Source of the DNA: Streptomyces sp. MMG1121
Lineage (GTDB): Bacteria > Actinomycetota > Actinomycetes > Streptomycetales > Streptomycetaceae
Direction: 5' to 3'
NCBI RefSeq assembly: GCF_001280015.1
Contig: NZ_LGDV01000085.1
Coordinates: 1 to 64,000 of the forward strand
Length of the DNA: 64,000 bases
Under the pieces are notes generated by a model, which saw only the letters and a list, made by a program, of their open reading frames with translations, ran no database searches and was not told where the DNA came from. The position numbers were made by a program, and so were the translations under genes. Positions 7,672 through 16,584 of the stretch are shown piece by piece (the stretch's first letter is position 1; every line of letters starts with the position of its first letter).

Positions 7672-9276
7672 ATGAACCTCGCTTCCCCGATACCAACCGA
7701 GCACGCCACCGTCCTGATCGTGGGCGGAAGCATCGTAGGGGCCTCGGCCGCGCTCTTCCTCGCCGCCCGGGGCATCACCCCCGTCCTCGTCGAGAAGCAC
7801 CCGGCGGTGTCGACCCGGCTGCGCGCCAAGCTGTTCTATCCGCGCACCATGGAGGCCTACCGCTGCTCAGGAGCCGACCAGGACGTCTACGCCGTCCAGC
7901 ACCGCCTCCCGCCGGCCGATCATGCCGCGGTCGTGACCTCTCTCGCCGGGCCGGAACTGCGGCGCTGGCGTCTGCCGGCCGCGGAAGACGCCAGCGACGT
8001 CTCGCCGTGTGCCAGTGCGTTCGTCAAACAGGCCGACCTGGAGGACGTGGTCCGCACGCACGCCCGCGCCGCCGGCGCCGACCTGCGTTTCGGCCACCGA
8101 TTCCGTCACCTGTGCCAGTACGACGACCACGTCGTGGCCCACGTGCTCGGCCCGGACGGCGAACCGTATGCCGTGGAGGCCGACTATCTGCTGGCTGCGG
8201 ACGGGAACAGCAGCGCCATCCGGGAAGGGCTCGGTATCGGCCGCAGCGGCAGCGAGGCGGTCTCCCACGTCATGGAGATCGGTTTCACGGCCGACCTGCG
8301 CCAGGTCCTCGACGGCCGCCGACTCGCGCTGGCTTGGACCGGCCGGCCCGAGCGCGCCTTCATCGCCTGGGACACGGCACACCAGCGCGGCACGGTGTCG
8401 GTGACGTACGACCCCGCGGCCGTCGACCCGGCGGCCGCGTTCGACGGCGAGCGCTGCCGTGACACCGTGTCACGTGCGCTCGGACTGCCCGCGTCGCGGT
8501 TCGCCGTCACCGGGAACCGGCCGTGGCAGATGGGCGGTTGGGTGGCCGATTCCTATCGCGCAGGCCGGGTCTTCCTCATCGGGGACGCGGCCCATGTCAC
8601 CCCGCCGACCGGTGGCTTCGGCGCGAACGCCGGCATCCAGGACGCCTGGAACCTCACGGCCAAGCTGGTGTCCGTGATGCGCGGCGACGCCGATCCGAGC
8701 CTGCTGGACGACTACGAACCCGAGCGTCGAGCGGTGGGCAGACTGACCGTCGAACAGGCGTTGCTGCGCCTCGGGGACCGTACCGAAGCGGCGGTGGCCG
8801 ACCCTGCGATCCTCAGCGAGGCTGCGGTGGCGAACGGCTATCGCTACCGCCTGCCTGGCGACGATCCGGACCACGCCCTGCCCGAGGCGGACGAGCCCGG
8901 CCGCTGGCGCGGCGAACCCGGCACGCGGCTGCCGCACGCATCCCTCTCCGGCCGCCGCGAGGGCCCCTCGACCCTGGATCTGGTCCGCGACGGCCGCTAT
9001 CTGCTGCTCGCCGGGCCCGACGGGCACCCCTGGGCACAGGCCGCGCGCGCAGTGGATGCCCGGGGTTCCTTCCTCGACGTGGCCCTGCTGCCCCGCCGGG
9101 CCGGTTCCGGACCGATACGGCCGGCCGGCGCCTGCGGCATCAGCGACCACGGCGCCGTGCTGGTCCGACCCGACCACGTGATCGCCTGGCGCACGGCCCA
9201 CGCCCCTGCGGACACCACCGCGGCCCTGTCCAGGGCCACACGGCGGGCTCTGCGGCGCGACCGTGCCGCAATGTGA
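7672..9276 (+). CDS. FAD-dependent aromatic monooxygenase (class A, PHBH fold)
   Basis: 534 residues. The N-terminal dinucleotide motif VLIVGGSIVGASAALFLAAR, the DYLLAADGNSSAIREGLGI (DG) motif near 173 and GRVFLIGDAAHVTPPTGGFG (GD) motif near 300 define a single-component NAD(P)H flavin hydroxylase of the RdmE/TetX/MhpA group. The C-terminal 150 residues form the thioredoxin-like domain found in the longer members (LSGRREGPSTLDLV ... YLLLAGPDG). It likely hydroxylates a phenolic or polyketide-type aromatic. It is divergent from the Lrp-type regulator, which probably controls it. The gene appears intact. Confidence 0.9.
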   Translation: MNLASPIPTEHATVLIVGGSIVGASAALFLAARGITPVLVEKHPAVSTRLRAKLFYPRTMEAYRCSGADQDVYAVQHRLPPADHAAVVTSLAGPELRRWRLPAAEDASDVSPCASAFVKQADLEDVVRTHARAAGADLRFGHRFRHLCQYDDHVVAHVLGPDGEPYAVEADYLLAADGNSSAIREGLGIGRSGSEAVSHVMEIGFTADLRQVLDGRRLALAWTGRPERAFIAWDTAHQRGTVSVTYDPAAVDPAAAFDGERCRDTVSRALGLPASRFAVTGNRPWQMGGWVADSYRAGRVFLIGDAAHVTPPTGGFGANAGIQDAWNLTAKLVSVMRGDADPSLLDDYEPERRAVGRLTVEQALLRLGDRTEAAVADPAILSEAAVANGYRYRLPGDDPDHALPEADEPGRWRGEPGTRLPHASLSGRREGPSTLDLVRDGRYLLLAGPDGHPWAQAARAVDARGSFLDVALLPRRAGSGPIRPAGACGISDHGAVLVRPDHVIAWRTAHAPADTTAALSRATRRALRRDRAAM

Positions 9277-9299
9277 CCGCAGTGCCGGTCGTAGCGCTC

Positions 9300-9331
9300 T
9301 TGCGTGCACGGATTCTGCGGAATCCACGCAA
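9300..9331. promoter_or_regulatory. Palindromic operator-like site, Lrp/AsnC-like spacing
   Basis: GGATTC (9310-9315) and GAATCC (9320-9325) flank TGCG, embedded in TTGCGTG...CACGCAA arms. It lies just downstream of the monooxygenase stop and upstream of degenerate sequence, as if it once served a promoter. Binding by the nearby Lrp protein is inference. Confidence 0.4.
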
Positions 9332-9729
9332 AAAGACATGTCGTGGTCGACAGGATGGGGGCATGGACCTTGGGTATGTGAGGCCGGGCGGGGTACGGCC
9401 GGCGGTGCGCGGTTGCCCGTGGAACCGGTCGAGGCCGTGCGCCGGGGTCCTGACGGGCCCGAAGGACCACGTCCGTCCGACGACAACGGTCACGCACCCG
9501 CGCGGATGCACCCCGTGCTCGACGAGGACGGCGTCATCCGCTACGAGGACGACGAGCCTGAGGGTTGGCAGCCCTCCTTCTCGGTGAACACCAGTCACCC
9601 CCGCCTCCTCGCCCCTTCTCTGCAGGCGGTGGGCAATCGCGACGCAGTGCCCGGCCGCCCCTGCACCGCAGGCGTGAGGATGGCGGCCACGGTAGTTCCG
9701 CAATGATGACGCTCTGTTCGGCACGGGGT
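9332..9729. other. Degenerate intergenic region
   Basis: Plus-strand open frames exist (for example HPVLDEDGVIRYEDDEPEGW around 9505-9570) but none has a ribosome site and family together. The sequence sits between the operator-like palindrome and an IS remnant, so a disrupted gene is plausible. No family recognised. Confidence 0.3.
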
Positions 9730-9942
9730 TCACACCCAGGTGTAGTTCTCATCGGTGACGGCGTCCAAGGCAGCGTCCCCGACGGCGGCGCGGGGGTCGA
9801 CCAACGCCGCCAGTGCGGGTCCGATGGGTGGAAAGACGGGCAGTTGTGCGGTCTTGCGGTAGTCGACCCACGCGACGATCCCGACTTCGTGGCTGCCGTC
9901 GGGCAGTTCGTCCAGTTCCTGCTCTGCGAGGGTGGTGCGCAT
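9730..9942 (-). pseudogene. Orphan C-terminal gene fragment of unknown family next to IS remnant
   Basis: A 70-residue frame containing LDELPDGSHEVGIVAWVDYR and ending DAVTDENYTWV. It begins exactly where recognisable IS701-type transposase sequence stops, in a different frame. It does not continue the transposase. Codon use is good for this genome, so it is probably the tail of a host gene joined to the element by insertion or deletion. Function not assignable. Confidence 0.35.
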
Positions 9943-9943
9943 G

Positions 9944-10226
9944 ACCAGCCGCGTTCCTCCAGAGCGATCCGGAAGGAGACGCTGCGGCCATGGCCGGCGT
10001 CCGCCACGACCACTGGCACGGCCAGGCCTTGTCCGGCCAGATGGTCCAGCAGGCCCAGAGCCAGACGGGACTTGGAAGCATGCCCGACCTCGTCAGGGAT
10101 CCCGGCCCATCGGCGCCTGTGATGGTCGCTGGTCCATTCCTCGGACAGGAACAGCTCCCGCTCCAGCGGACAGGAGGCGGTGTCGGTGGCCGCATGCACG
10201 CTGACCGCGACCTGACAGTTCGAGTC
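9944..10226 (-). mobile_element. IS701-type transposase remnant
   Basis: About 94 codons matching the central part of IS701-family DDE transposases, with the diagnostic phrases NCQVAVSVHAATDTASCPLE, ELFLSEEWTSD, GIPDEVGHASKSRLALGLLD and VPVVVADAGHGRSVSFRIAL, in which VVADAGHG carries the second catalytic Asp. Both ends are missing: no start upstream of DSNC and abrupt loss after EERGW. No terminal inverted repeats were found. A dead fragment; it marks a former insertion next to the methyltransferase gene. Confidence 0.8.
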
Positions 10227-10264
10227 CGGCGAGGGGATGCCTTCACGTCCCGGCACGGCGGAAC

Positions 10265-11005
10265 TTACGGTTTGTGGGTTACCCAGAGCAGTTCCGCCGG
10301 CCAGCGGTGTGCCCAGTCGGGTGGGTCGGTTTCGTTGTAGCCGTTGGGTGTTCCGAGTTCGGGCCGCGGCTCGATGAGGTCGTCGATGATGAGACCCGCG
10401 CCGCGCAGGACCTTGACCCAGTCGCCGTAGGTGAGCTGATAGCTGGTCGCGCCGTCGTCTTCGGCGATGGTGTTCAGCCCGAAGTAGTCCTGCCGCAGCG
10501 TCGTGGTCACACGGCTGGCGGCTTCGTCGTAGCAAGCTTCGAACCATGGGCTGGCGACGTTGAACACCAGACGCCCGCCTCGGCCCAAGACGCGTGCGGC
10601 CTGCGGGACGGCCAGGTGCGGGGGCGCCCAGCTGAGCCCACCGAAGTCGCAGAACACCAGGTCGAAGCTGTCGGCGGCGAAGGGGAGTTGTTCGGCGGCG
10701 CCTTGCACCAGCGGGTAGCGGGCCGCTCCCATCGCGCGCGCCGCTGCGGCGAGTTGGGCTTCGGACAGGTCGAGCCCGACCACGGTGGCGCCCTCGGCGG
10801 CGAGCGCCCTGGACCACTGGCCGGCGCCGCAGCCGAGTTCGAGGACGCGCTTGCCGGTGACGTCGCCCAGGGCGTGCAGGTGCGCGTCGGGGATGGAGTA
10901 CATGCCCCACAGCCGGGGTGTGGCGCCGATTTGCGGGTCGTGCTCGTGCTGGTAGGCGCTGCTGATCTGGTTCCAGAGCCGCCGGTTGGCGGGGATGCTG
11001 TCCAC
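10265..11005 (-). CDS. Class I SAM-dependent methyltransferase
   Basis: 246 residues. Motif I is VLELGCGAGQWSRALAAEG, followed by VVGLDLSEAQLAAA (acidic ribose-binding residue) and the FDLVFCDFGGLSW motif, all in the order of UbiE/ArsM-like small-molecule methyltransferases. GTG at 11005 was chosen for the GGAG 7 nt upstream and because family members begin near SIPANRRLWNQISSAYQHEH; a longer in-frame start at 11095 lacks support. The 3' end lies 38 bp from the IS remnant. Substrate unknown. Confidence 0.85.
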   Translation of the reverse strand: MDSIPANRRLWNQISSAYQHEHDPQIGATPRLWGMYSIPDAHLHALGDVTGKRVLELGCGAGQWSRALAAEGATVVGLDLSEAQLAAAARAMGAARYPLVQGAAEQLPFAADSFDLVFCDFGGLSWAPPHLAVPQAARVLGRGGRLVFNVASPWFEACYDEAASRVTTTLRQDYFGLNTIAEDDGATSYQLTYGDWVKVLRGAGLIIDDLIEPRPELGTPNGYNETDPPDWAHRWPAELLWVTHKP

Positions 11006-11560
11006 GTGCCGACTCCAGCACCGCCTGCCGGGGGCGGTCAACACGATTAGGGCACTGGCCGGCCCTCGCCTCGGTCCGGCCCTGGCTCGGCCCATGATCC
11101 GCCGGACGAGCCCTGGCCGACGAAGTCGCCTCGCCGCCTCCCGTCAACACGGGCGTACGTCCCCGGACACGGTACGGGACCGGGTACGGGGACGTACGTA
11201 CGACTGGCCGGGCCCGGCTCGAAGTAGGAGAGTCCGACGACTCGTTCGTCGAAACCGGCGTCGAAGCTGACGTCCAGCAGGGCGAGGCATCTGCTGGGGC
11301 TGGACAGCACACCGGTCCCCTGGGCGGGAAGCGCGCGGTAGGCGCCGGTACGACGCGCGGGCGGCTGCTTCTCATCCCGGCCCGCGAGGGCGAGTTCGCC
11401 GTCCAGGACGAGGATCCGGTCGTCCGCGGAGCCGGACAGCTGCGTGGGTCCCGGACCGGGTGATGCGCGTCGCGCGGGCATGGCGCGGCCACACGGAACC
11501 CGACTCCGACCGGCGGTGCCGCCGGCCGGTCGGGGTGGGTGGTTGCTCAGGAACGGTGCT
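11006..11560. other. Intergenic stretch with strong hairpin and a doubtful minus-strand frame
   Basis: A minus-strand frame (11047-11481) reads plausibly in its first half (ADDRILVLDGELALAGRDEK, ALLDVSFDAGFDERVVGLSY) but its second half is low complexity and overlaps a perfect 12-bp inverted repeat, CGTACGTCCCCG (11154-11165) / CGGGGACGTACG (11187-11198). It may be a decayed gene; no family recognised. Confidence 0.3.
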
Positions 11561-12481
11561 CTACGGCACGAGCACGATCTTGCCGCGCGTGTGCCGACGC
11601 ATCAGGTCGCGGTAGGCGGCACGCACCTCGGTGAGCGGGTAGGTATGGGCGATCGGGACGTCGAGATCTCCGGCCGCGACCAGCTTGACGAGCTCGGCCA
11701 GCACGTCGGCGTTCGCGGAGCCGCTCATGCCCTCGCTCTTGACGCCGGTACGAGCCGCGCCGGCGAAGTCGATGATCGTGTTGATCCGGTCCTTGGCGAC
11801 GCCGAGTTCGAGGGCCAGGTCGACGTAACCGTCACCGAAGGTGTCGACGAACGCGTCGACACCTTCGGATGCGGCCGCGCGGATCCGGTCGAGTACACCG
11901 TCGCCGTAGGTCACGGGGACCACGCCGTGCTCACGCAGCCAGGCGTGATGCGTCTCGCCGGCCAACCCGATGACGGTGGCCCCGGCGCGGCGCAGCAACT
12001 GCACAGTCAGCGAGCCCACCCCTCCGGCTGCGGCGGCGACGACCACCGTGTCGCCCGCACCGGCCCCGACGGCGCGCACGCTCGCGTACGCGGTGGTGCC
12101 GGCGACGAACAGCGCGCCGCCGACCTGCCACGGCACGGCGGGATCGCGCGGCACGAGGTTGCCGGCCGGGACGGCGACCAGCTCGGCGTGACTGGCGCGG
12201 GTGTCCACCCAGCCGATCACCTCGTCACCGACCGACCAGTTGCGCACCGCGGAACCGGTCTCCTCCACCACGCCGGCGAGGTCACTGCCCTGACCGGACG
12301 GGAACGTCGCAGGCCACCTGTCGTGCAGGGCGCCGGAGCGGATCAAGTTCTCGCCGGGGTTGATCCCGGCCGCCCGGACGCGCACCAGGACCTCGTCGGC
12401 CGCAGGCCGCGGCCTGGGCACGTCCCGGACCTCCAGCACGTCGATGTCGCCGTACTCCTCGAACCGCACTGCCTGGGGCAT
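11561..12481 (-). CDS. Zinc-independent NADP-dependent quinone oxidoreductase (MDR superfamily)
   Basis: 306 residues. N-terminal GroES-like domain (FEEYGDIDVLEVRDVPRPRP, VRVRAAGINPGENLIRSG) and a Rossmann half with AAAAGGVGSLTVQLLRRAGA. The Cys/Glu zinc ligands of alcohol dehydrogenases are absent, so it belongs to the quinone reductase/QOR branch. It probably reduces quinones or activated alkenes in the cytosol. It is divergent from an AraC regulator (107 bp apart), which is its likely controller. Confidence 0.9.
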   Translation of the reverse strand: MPQAVRFEEYGDIDVLEVRDVPRPRPAADEVLVRVRAAGINPGENLIRSGALHDRWPATFPSGQGSDLAGVVEETGSAVRNWSVGDEVIGWVDTRASHAELVAVPAGNLVPRDPAVPWQVGGALFVAGTTAYASVRAVGAGAGDTVVVAAAAGGVGSLTVQLLRRAGATVIGLAGETHHAWLREHGVVPVTYGDGVLDRIRAAASEGVDAFVDTFGDGYVDLALELGVAKDRINTIIDFAGAARTGVKSEGMSGSANADVLAELVKLVAAGDLDVPIAHTYPLTEVRAAYRDLMRRHTRGKIVLVP

Positions 12482-12588
12482 GTCGCCCCTCCCTTCGGAT
12501 GTCCTTGTTCCTCCCCACCAGAAAACCAGCCGCCAGAGGCGTGATCCATGCTGGATTCACGCGAAGAAATATGCGAGCGTCTCACGGC

Positions 12589-13512
12589 ATGGACGTACTG
12601 ACCGATCTGCTGCAGCGCTCGCGTGCCCGCGGCGCCGCGTTCTCGCACTCGACAGCGCGCGGCGAGTGGGGGGTGCGCTTCCCGGCCGGCGCCAAACTGG
12701 CGATCCACGGCATCCTCGGCGGCGAGGCGTTCGTATGGACCGACGATCCCAGCCGGGCCCGCCGTGTGCTGCCCGGCGACATCATCCTGGTCCGCGGGCC
12801 GTCCCAGCAGTTCATGGCCCACGCGCCGGGCGCCGAGGTGATCCCGTTCGTCGGCCATCCCTCTTCCGGCCCGCCGGGCGGCGCGCGACGGATGGTCTTT
12901 GGCACGGGGGCCGGCGAACCGACCACGTTCTTCTGCGGCGCGTACACCTTCGAGGGAGACCTGTGCTCGGGGCTGCTCGCCGGGCTGCCGGATCTGACGG
13001 TGGCGCGCTCGCGCGCCGGGGCGGGCCTGCGCGCAGCCCTGGATCTGTTCGCCGACGAGCTGCTCCGCGAAGCGCCGGGGCAGCAGGCTCTGCTGGACAG
13101 CCTGCTCGACGTGATCCTTGTGCAGGCGTTGCGGGCACAGCTCGCCGCCGATGTGGCGGCCGCGCCCGCCTGGTTCCGCGCGATGGACGACCCGGCGGTC
13201 GGGGCCGCGCTGCGCGCCGTGCACGCGAGCCCGGCCCGCGCCTGGACGGTCGCCGACCTGGCCGACGAGGCGTCGGTGTCGCGTGCGACGTTCGCGCGCC
13301 GGTTCACCACACTGCTCGGCGTGGCCCCGCTGACCTACGTCAGCGACTGGCGGATGGCGCTGGCACGCGAGCAGCTGCGCGACGGCGACCCTGGCCTGGC
13401 CGCGGTCGCGCGCTCCCTGGGGTACGCGTCGGAATTCTCTTTCGCCGCCGCCTTCAAGCGCCACCACGGCATCCCACCCGGCCGCTGGCGGACCGCCGCG
13501 ATCTCGAAGTGA
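12589..13512 (+). CDS. AraC family regulator with cupin N-terminus
   Basis: 307 residues. The N-terminal half is the cupin_6 type seen in AraC regulators adjacent to redox genes (GVRFPAGAKLAIHGILGGEA, PGDIILVRGPSQQFMA). The C-terminal 100 residues form the double HTH: WTVADLADEASVSRATFARR, then VARSLGYASEFSFAAAFKRH with the terminal GIPPGRWR. ATG at 12589 starts the cupin at the usual place; the longer in-frame frame from 12499 is unlikely. It is divergent from the quinone reductase and probably activates it in response to an electrophile or drug. Confidence 0.9.
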   Translation: MDVLTDLLQRSRARGAAFSHSTARGEWGVRFPAGAKLAIHGILGGEAFVWTDDPSRARRVLPGDIILVRGPSQQFMAHAPGAEVIPFVGHPSSGPPGGARRMVFGTGAGEPTTFFCGAYTFEGDLCSGLLAGLPDLTVARSRAGAGLRAALDLFADELLREAPGQQALLDSLLDVILVQALRAQLAADVAAAPAWFRAMDDPAVGAALRAVHASPARAWTVADLADEASVSRATFARRFTTLLGVAPLTYVSDWRMALAREQLRDGDPGLAAVARSLGYASEFSFAAAFKRHHGIPPGRWRTAAISK

Positions 13513-13520
13513 ACGCTGCG

Positions 13521-14483
13521 GGTTTCGCCGTGTCGCCGTCGACGTCGCCGCTCCCCCGCCGGAGCATGCCGCCCGCTTCGTCGTGGAAGACCTCCGGCCA
13601 GTAACGGCAGGCGTCCGTGCCCTCGGCAGGGCGGCAGGCCATCGGGTCGGCCGAGGCCAGGACCTCGATCATGGTGTCGGTGAGCTGGTGGCTGGTGATG
13701 GAAGTCCGAGGTGAAGTCGTGCTCTTCGTCGAGGGTCCGTTCCCTGTGGTGGAGCCGGAGCGTGAAGGCAAGCGTCGAGATGTCGGCGTTGACCGGCACG
13801 ATGTGGTCGGCGCCGAACTCCGTGTAGACCAGGGCACCGGTCCGGCCATCGATCAGGACCTCGCAGTCGTGGACGAGACCGCCGAGCACCACCAGGTGCT
13901 CCGGGTCCGGCGGCAACTGCTCGCTGTCGTCCGGCAGATGGACAGCCGGTGCGCGGTCCGGCCGCACCCCAGCCGTCCTCGCCCCATGCCTCCTCGGCGA
14001 ACACGGCGCTCAGCAGCCGCTCCGCCTCCCGCACCGCCTGAGGCCCCGTCCGACCGGCCAGGACGGCGAACCTGCCGGGAAGGCCTCGGAAATCTTCCGC
14101 CTGGCGAGGATGCGGGCCAGTGCCCCCACCGACGGGGCCAGCGGGAACAGCTCGGCGCCGCCCGGCGACATCCCGTGGAGCCACATGCTGAACACGCTGC
14201 CGGTGACACCGTCGAGGACGACCTCCGCGCCCTCCTCCCCCTCGACGATCAGACGGCCGACCAGCAGCAGTTCGGCAGGATGGGGCTCGAGCTCCGCCGG
14301 GTCACCGCCCAGCGCGGCCACATGCTCACGGATGGTCAGCAGCGCCGGCCCGGTCAGTGGACGGAAACTCACCAGACCGTGGCCGTCGAGCCGTTCGCCC
14401 GGTCCGAGGGCACGGCGGGTCGGCTCGTGGACGATCGACGGATGCGGGGCGTGCCCCGGCATGACGGCACTGGTGGCGGACAC
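13521..14483 (-). pseudogene. SUKH-4-like immunity protein gene broken by about three frameshifts
   Basis: Read leftward from 14483, one frame gives RLDGHGLVSFRPLTGPALLT and VLDGVTGSVFSMWLHGMSPG; near 14095 homology moves to a second frame (FRGLPGRFAVLAGRTGPQAV), near 13965 to a third (LVVLGGLVHDCEVLIDGRTG, LDEEHDFTSDFHHQ) and near 13700 to a fourth (SHQLTDTMIEVLASADPMAC, ending RYWPEVFHDEAGGML). Together these reproduce the tandem SUKH-4-like proteins of Streptomyces, which are thought to neutralise toxins. No toxin gene is adjacent. The 3' end approaches the AraC stop. Boundaries are approximate. Confidence 0.7.
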
Positions 14484-14564
14484 GGTTCCCCCGTGCGTTG
14501 AAGTCGAGCGATTCCTCCACCATAGGGGCGCCCACGGACACTCCCCTGGACGGCCGGCCAGAGT

Positions 14565-15809
14565 TCAGGTGCGGTCCGGCCAGCTGATGCGACGGACGAA
14601 GTGGGCCCAGACGGCCGGCACCATGAGCGTGGCGGCGAGACCCCCGAGAGTCATGACCGTGGAGGGGGACGTCCGGTCCACAACGACACCACCAGCCAGC
14701 GCGCCCAGTGAGAAGGTTGCCTGGAAGGAGGCGGTGAAGAGCACTGATGCCGCCTCGGGTGAATCGGGAGCCGCCTTGGCGAACCACGTCTGGGAGGAGA
14801 CGGGAACGGCACCGTAGGCGGCGCCCCAGACGATGAGCAGGGCCACAGCGCCGATCTGCCAGCGCCCCAGGACCGGCAGGGACAGAGTGACAGCGGCGAT
14901 CATGGCGCCTGCGAGACCGAAGGTGAGGCGGGGGCAACGTACGACCATCGCCCCGCCCAGAAAGTTACCGACGATTCCCGCGGCACCGTAAACCAGCAGG
15001 AAGACGGTGATCAGCCGCGAGCCGGCGCCCGTGACCTGCTCCAGGAACGGAGTGACGTAGGTATAGGTCCCGAAGTGTGCCAGCACGACCAGGAAGGTCA
15101 GCAGCAGCGCACACCGTGTGTTGACGCCCTTCAGCATGCCGCGCAGCACGCTCAGTCGGGTCGTACGGCCAGGGGGCAGCGGTGGCACGACCAGTACGAG
15201 CATCGCCAGTACGCCCGCCGTGAGGGCGCCCATCACGACGAAAGCGGTGCGCCAGCCGGAAAGGTCCGCGATGAGCGTGCCCGCCGGCAGGCCGAGCACG
15301 GACCCGAGCGGCACCGCGGAGAAGATCACTGATGTGGCTCGGCCGACCGACTCCTTCGGCACCAGGCGCTCGGGCAATCCGGCACCGATCGACCAGAAGC
15401 CACCGATGACCACGCCGACGACGACACGGGAGAGGAGCACAAGCCAGTAGCCGGGTGCCACTGCGGCCAGGAAGTTCGCAAGGGCCAGCAACAACATGAA
15501 TACGCACAGCATCAGCCGGCGGTCGACACGTGCGGTGGCTACCGTGACTACAGGTGCGGAAACGGCCGCGAGAAGCCCTGGCATGGTCATCATGAGCCCC
15601 GCCATGCCGTCGGAGACGGAAAAGCCGGAGCCGATTTTCGTGAGCAAACCGATCGGCAGGATCTCAGTCGTGACGATCGAGAAGATTCCCAGCGTCACCG
15701 CACCCACTGCCACCCACCCCATCAGCGCAGACGGGGGCGACGGATTCGGCAAACCGTCTTCGGCAGCGTGGGGCGCGGTGGCGGCGTTTATCGTGACCAT
15801 GGATTCCAT
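14565..15809 (-). CDS. MFS transporter, drug:H+ antiporter (DHA1) type
   Basis: 414 residues with twelve predicted membrane helices starting with ALMGWVAVGAVTLGIFSIVT. The loop after helix 2 reads ATARVDRRLMLCVFML and helix 5 carries the antiporter-like stretch VIFSAVPLGSVLGLPAG; these suit AraJ/YdhP-type exporters of small molecules. Start is either ATG 15809 or 15800; neither has a strong ribosome site. A perfect 13-bp hairpin lies upstream (15881-15915). It is not in an operon. Exported substrate unknown. Confidence 0.9.
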   Translation of the reverse strand: MESMVTINAATAPHAAEDGLPNPSPPSALMGWVAVGAVTLGIFSIVTTEILPIGLLTKIGSGFSVSDGMAGLMMTMPGLLAAVSAPVVTVATARVDRRLMLCVFMLLLALANFLAAVAPGYWLVLLSRVVVGVVIGGFWSIGAGLPERLVPKESVGRATSVIFSAVPLGSVLGLPAGTLIADLSGWRTAFVVMGALTAGVLAMLVLVVPPLPPGRTTRLSVLRGMLKGVNTRCALLLTFLVVLAHFGTYTYVTPFLEQVTGAGSRLITVFLLVYGAAGIVGNFLGGAMVVRCPRLTFGLAGAMIAAVTLSLPVLGRWQIGAVALLIVWGAAYGAVPVSSQTWFAKAAPDSPEAASVLFTASFQATFSLGALAGGVVVDRTSPSTVMTLGGLAATLMVPAVWAHFVRRISWPDRT

Positions 15810-15880
15810 CCAGTGACGGGTCCGTCGTGTCCTTACGTGATCAGCTCAGCAGACTCCGCACACAGGAGGCTGGCCATCGG

Positions 15881-15915
15881 GCGACATCACCCTGGTGAAG
15901 CGAGGGTGATGTCGC
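15881..15915. terminator. Perfect 13-bp hairpin between divergent genes
   Basis: GCGACATCACCCT (15881-15893) and AGGGTGATGTCGC (15903-15915) form a perfect stem with a 9-nt loop. It lies between the MFS start and the VOC start, where neither gene needs a terminator. It may terminate a lost gene or be an operator. Confidence 0.4.
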
Positions 15916-16067
15916 GGTTCTGCCACATCGAACCTCCGCGGGCACGCCCGCTCGCCCCACGACCGCACACGCTGGGCACTCACCTCATGACAAACCATCA
16001 GACCCGCACGGCAACCGGTTACCATTGCGCACGTCGAATGCCTGATGGCGCCGAAGGAGCACGTGGC

Positions 16068-16478
16068 ATGGAGATCGCGACGTCGCAGAAGATCACGACG
16101 TTCTTGATGTTCGAGGGCAATGCCGAGGAGGCGATGACCTTCTACATCTCACTCTTCGACGATGGCGAGATCATCAAAATCACCCGCTATGGCGCTGATG
16201 GTCACGGCAAGGAAGGGAGCGTGCAGCACGCGACGTTCTCGCTCGCCGGCGAGCGGTTCATGTGTATCGACAGCCCTACGAAACACGCCTTCACCTTCAC
16301 GCCTGCGATCTCGCTTTTCGTGCAATGCGAGAACGAGGCCGAGATCGACCGCCTCTACGCGGCCCTCGTCGAACAAGGCACGGAACTCATGCCGTTGGGA
16401 GACTATGGTTTCAGCCCCAGGTTCGGCTGGGTCAACGACCGGTTCGGCGTCTCCTGGCAACTGAACCTGCTCGCGTAA
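16068..16478 (+). CDS. VOC superfamily protein, PhnB/3-demethylubiquinone methyltransferase-like
   Basis: 136 residues. The family signature KITTFLMFEGNAEEAMTFYISLF is followed by GSVQHATFSLAGERFMCIDS and the end PRFGWVNDRFGVSWQLNL, which fits the 3-dmu-9_3-mt (PhnB) fold of two VOC repeats. Despite the name, such proteins are not proven methyltransferases; they may bind or modify small metabolites. AAGGAG lies 9 nt before the ATG. The A+T content is somewhat higher than that of its neighbours and the gene stands alone, so transfer is possible. Confidence 0.85.
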   Translation: MEIATSQKITTFLMFEGNAEEAMTFYISLFDDGEIIKITRYGADGHGKEGSVQHATFSLAGERFMCIDSPTKHAFTFTPAISLFVQCENEAEIDRLYAALVEQGTELMPLGDYGFSPRFGWVNDRFGVSWQLNLLA

Positions 16479-16584
16479 GCCAGTAGGCCCGGGACATACG
16501 GGGATCGCGCCGGAGACGACGCCGAACGCCCTGCCCGCGAGACGACTCGGCTCACCCCCGGGCTCGGGGGGCGGCATCACAGCG

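Noticed and set aside
9534..11492. A 652-residue minus-strand frame covering the IS remnant and methyltransferase
   Set aside because: Only its middle part (IS701 remnant) is meaningful; the rest is out of frame with the true methyltransferase gene.
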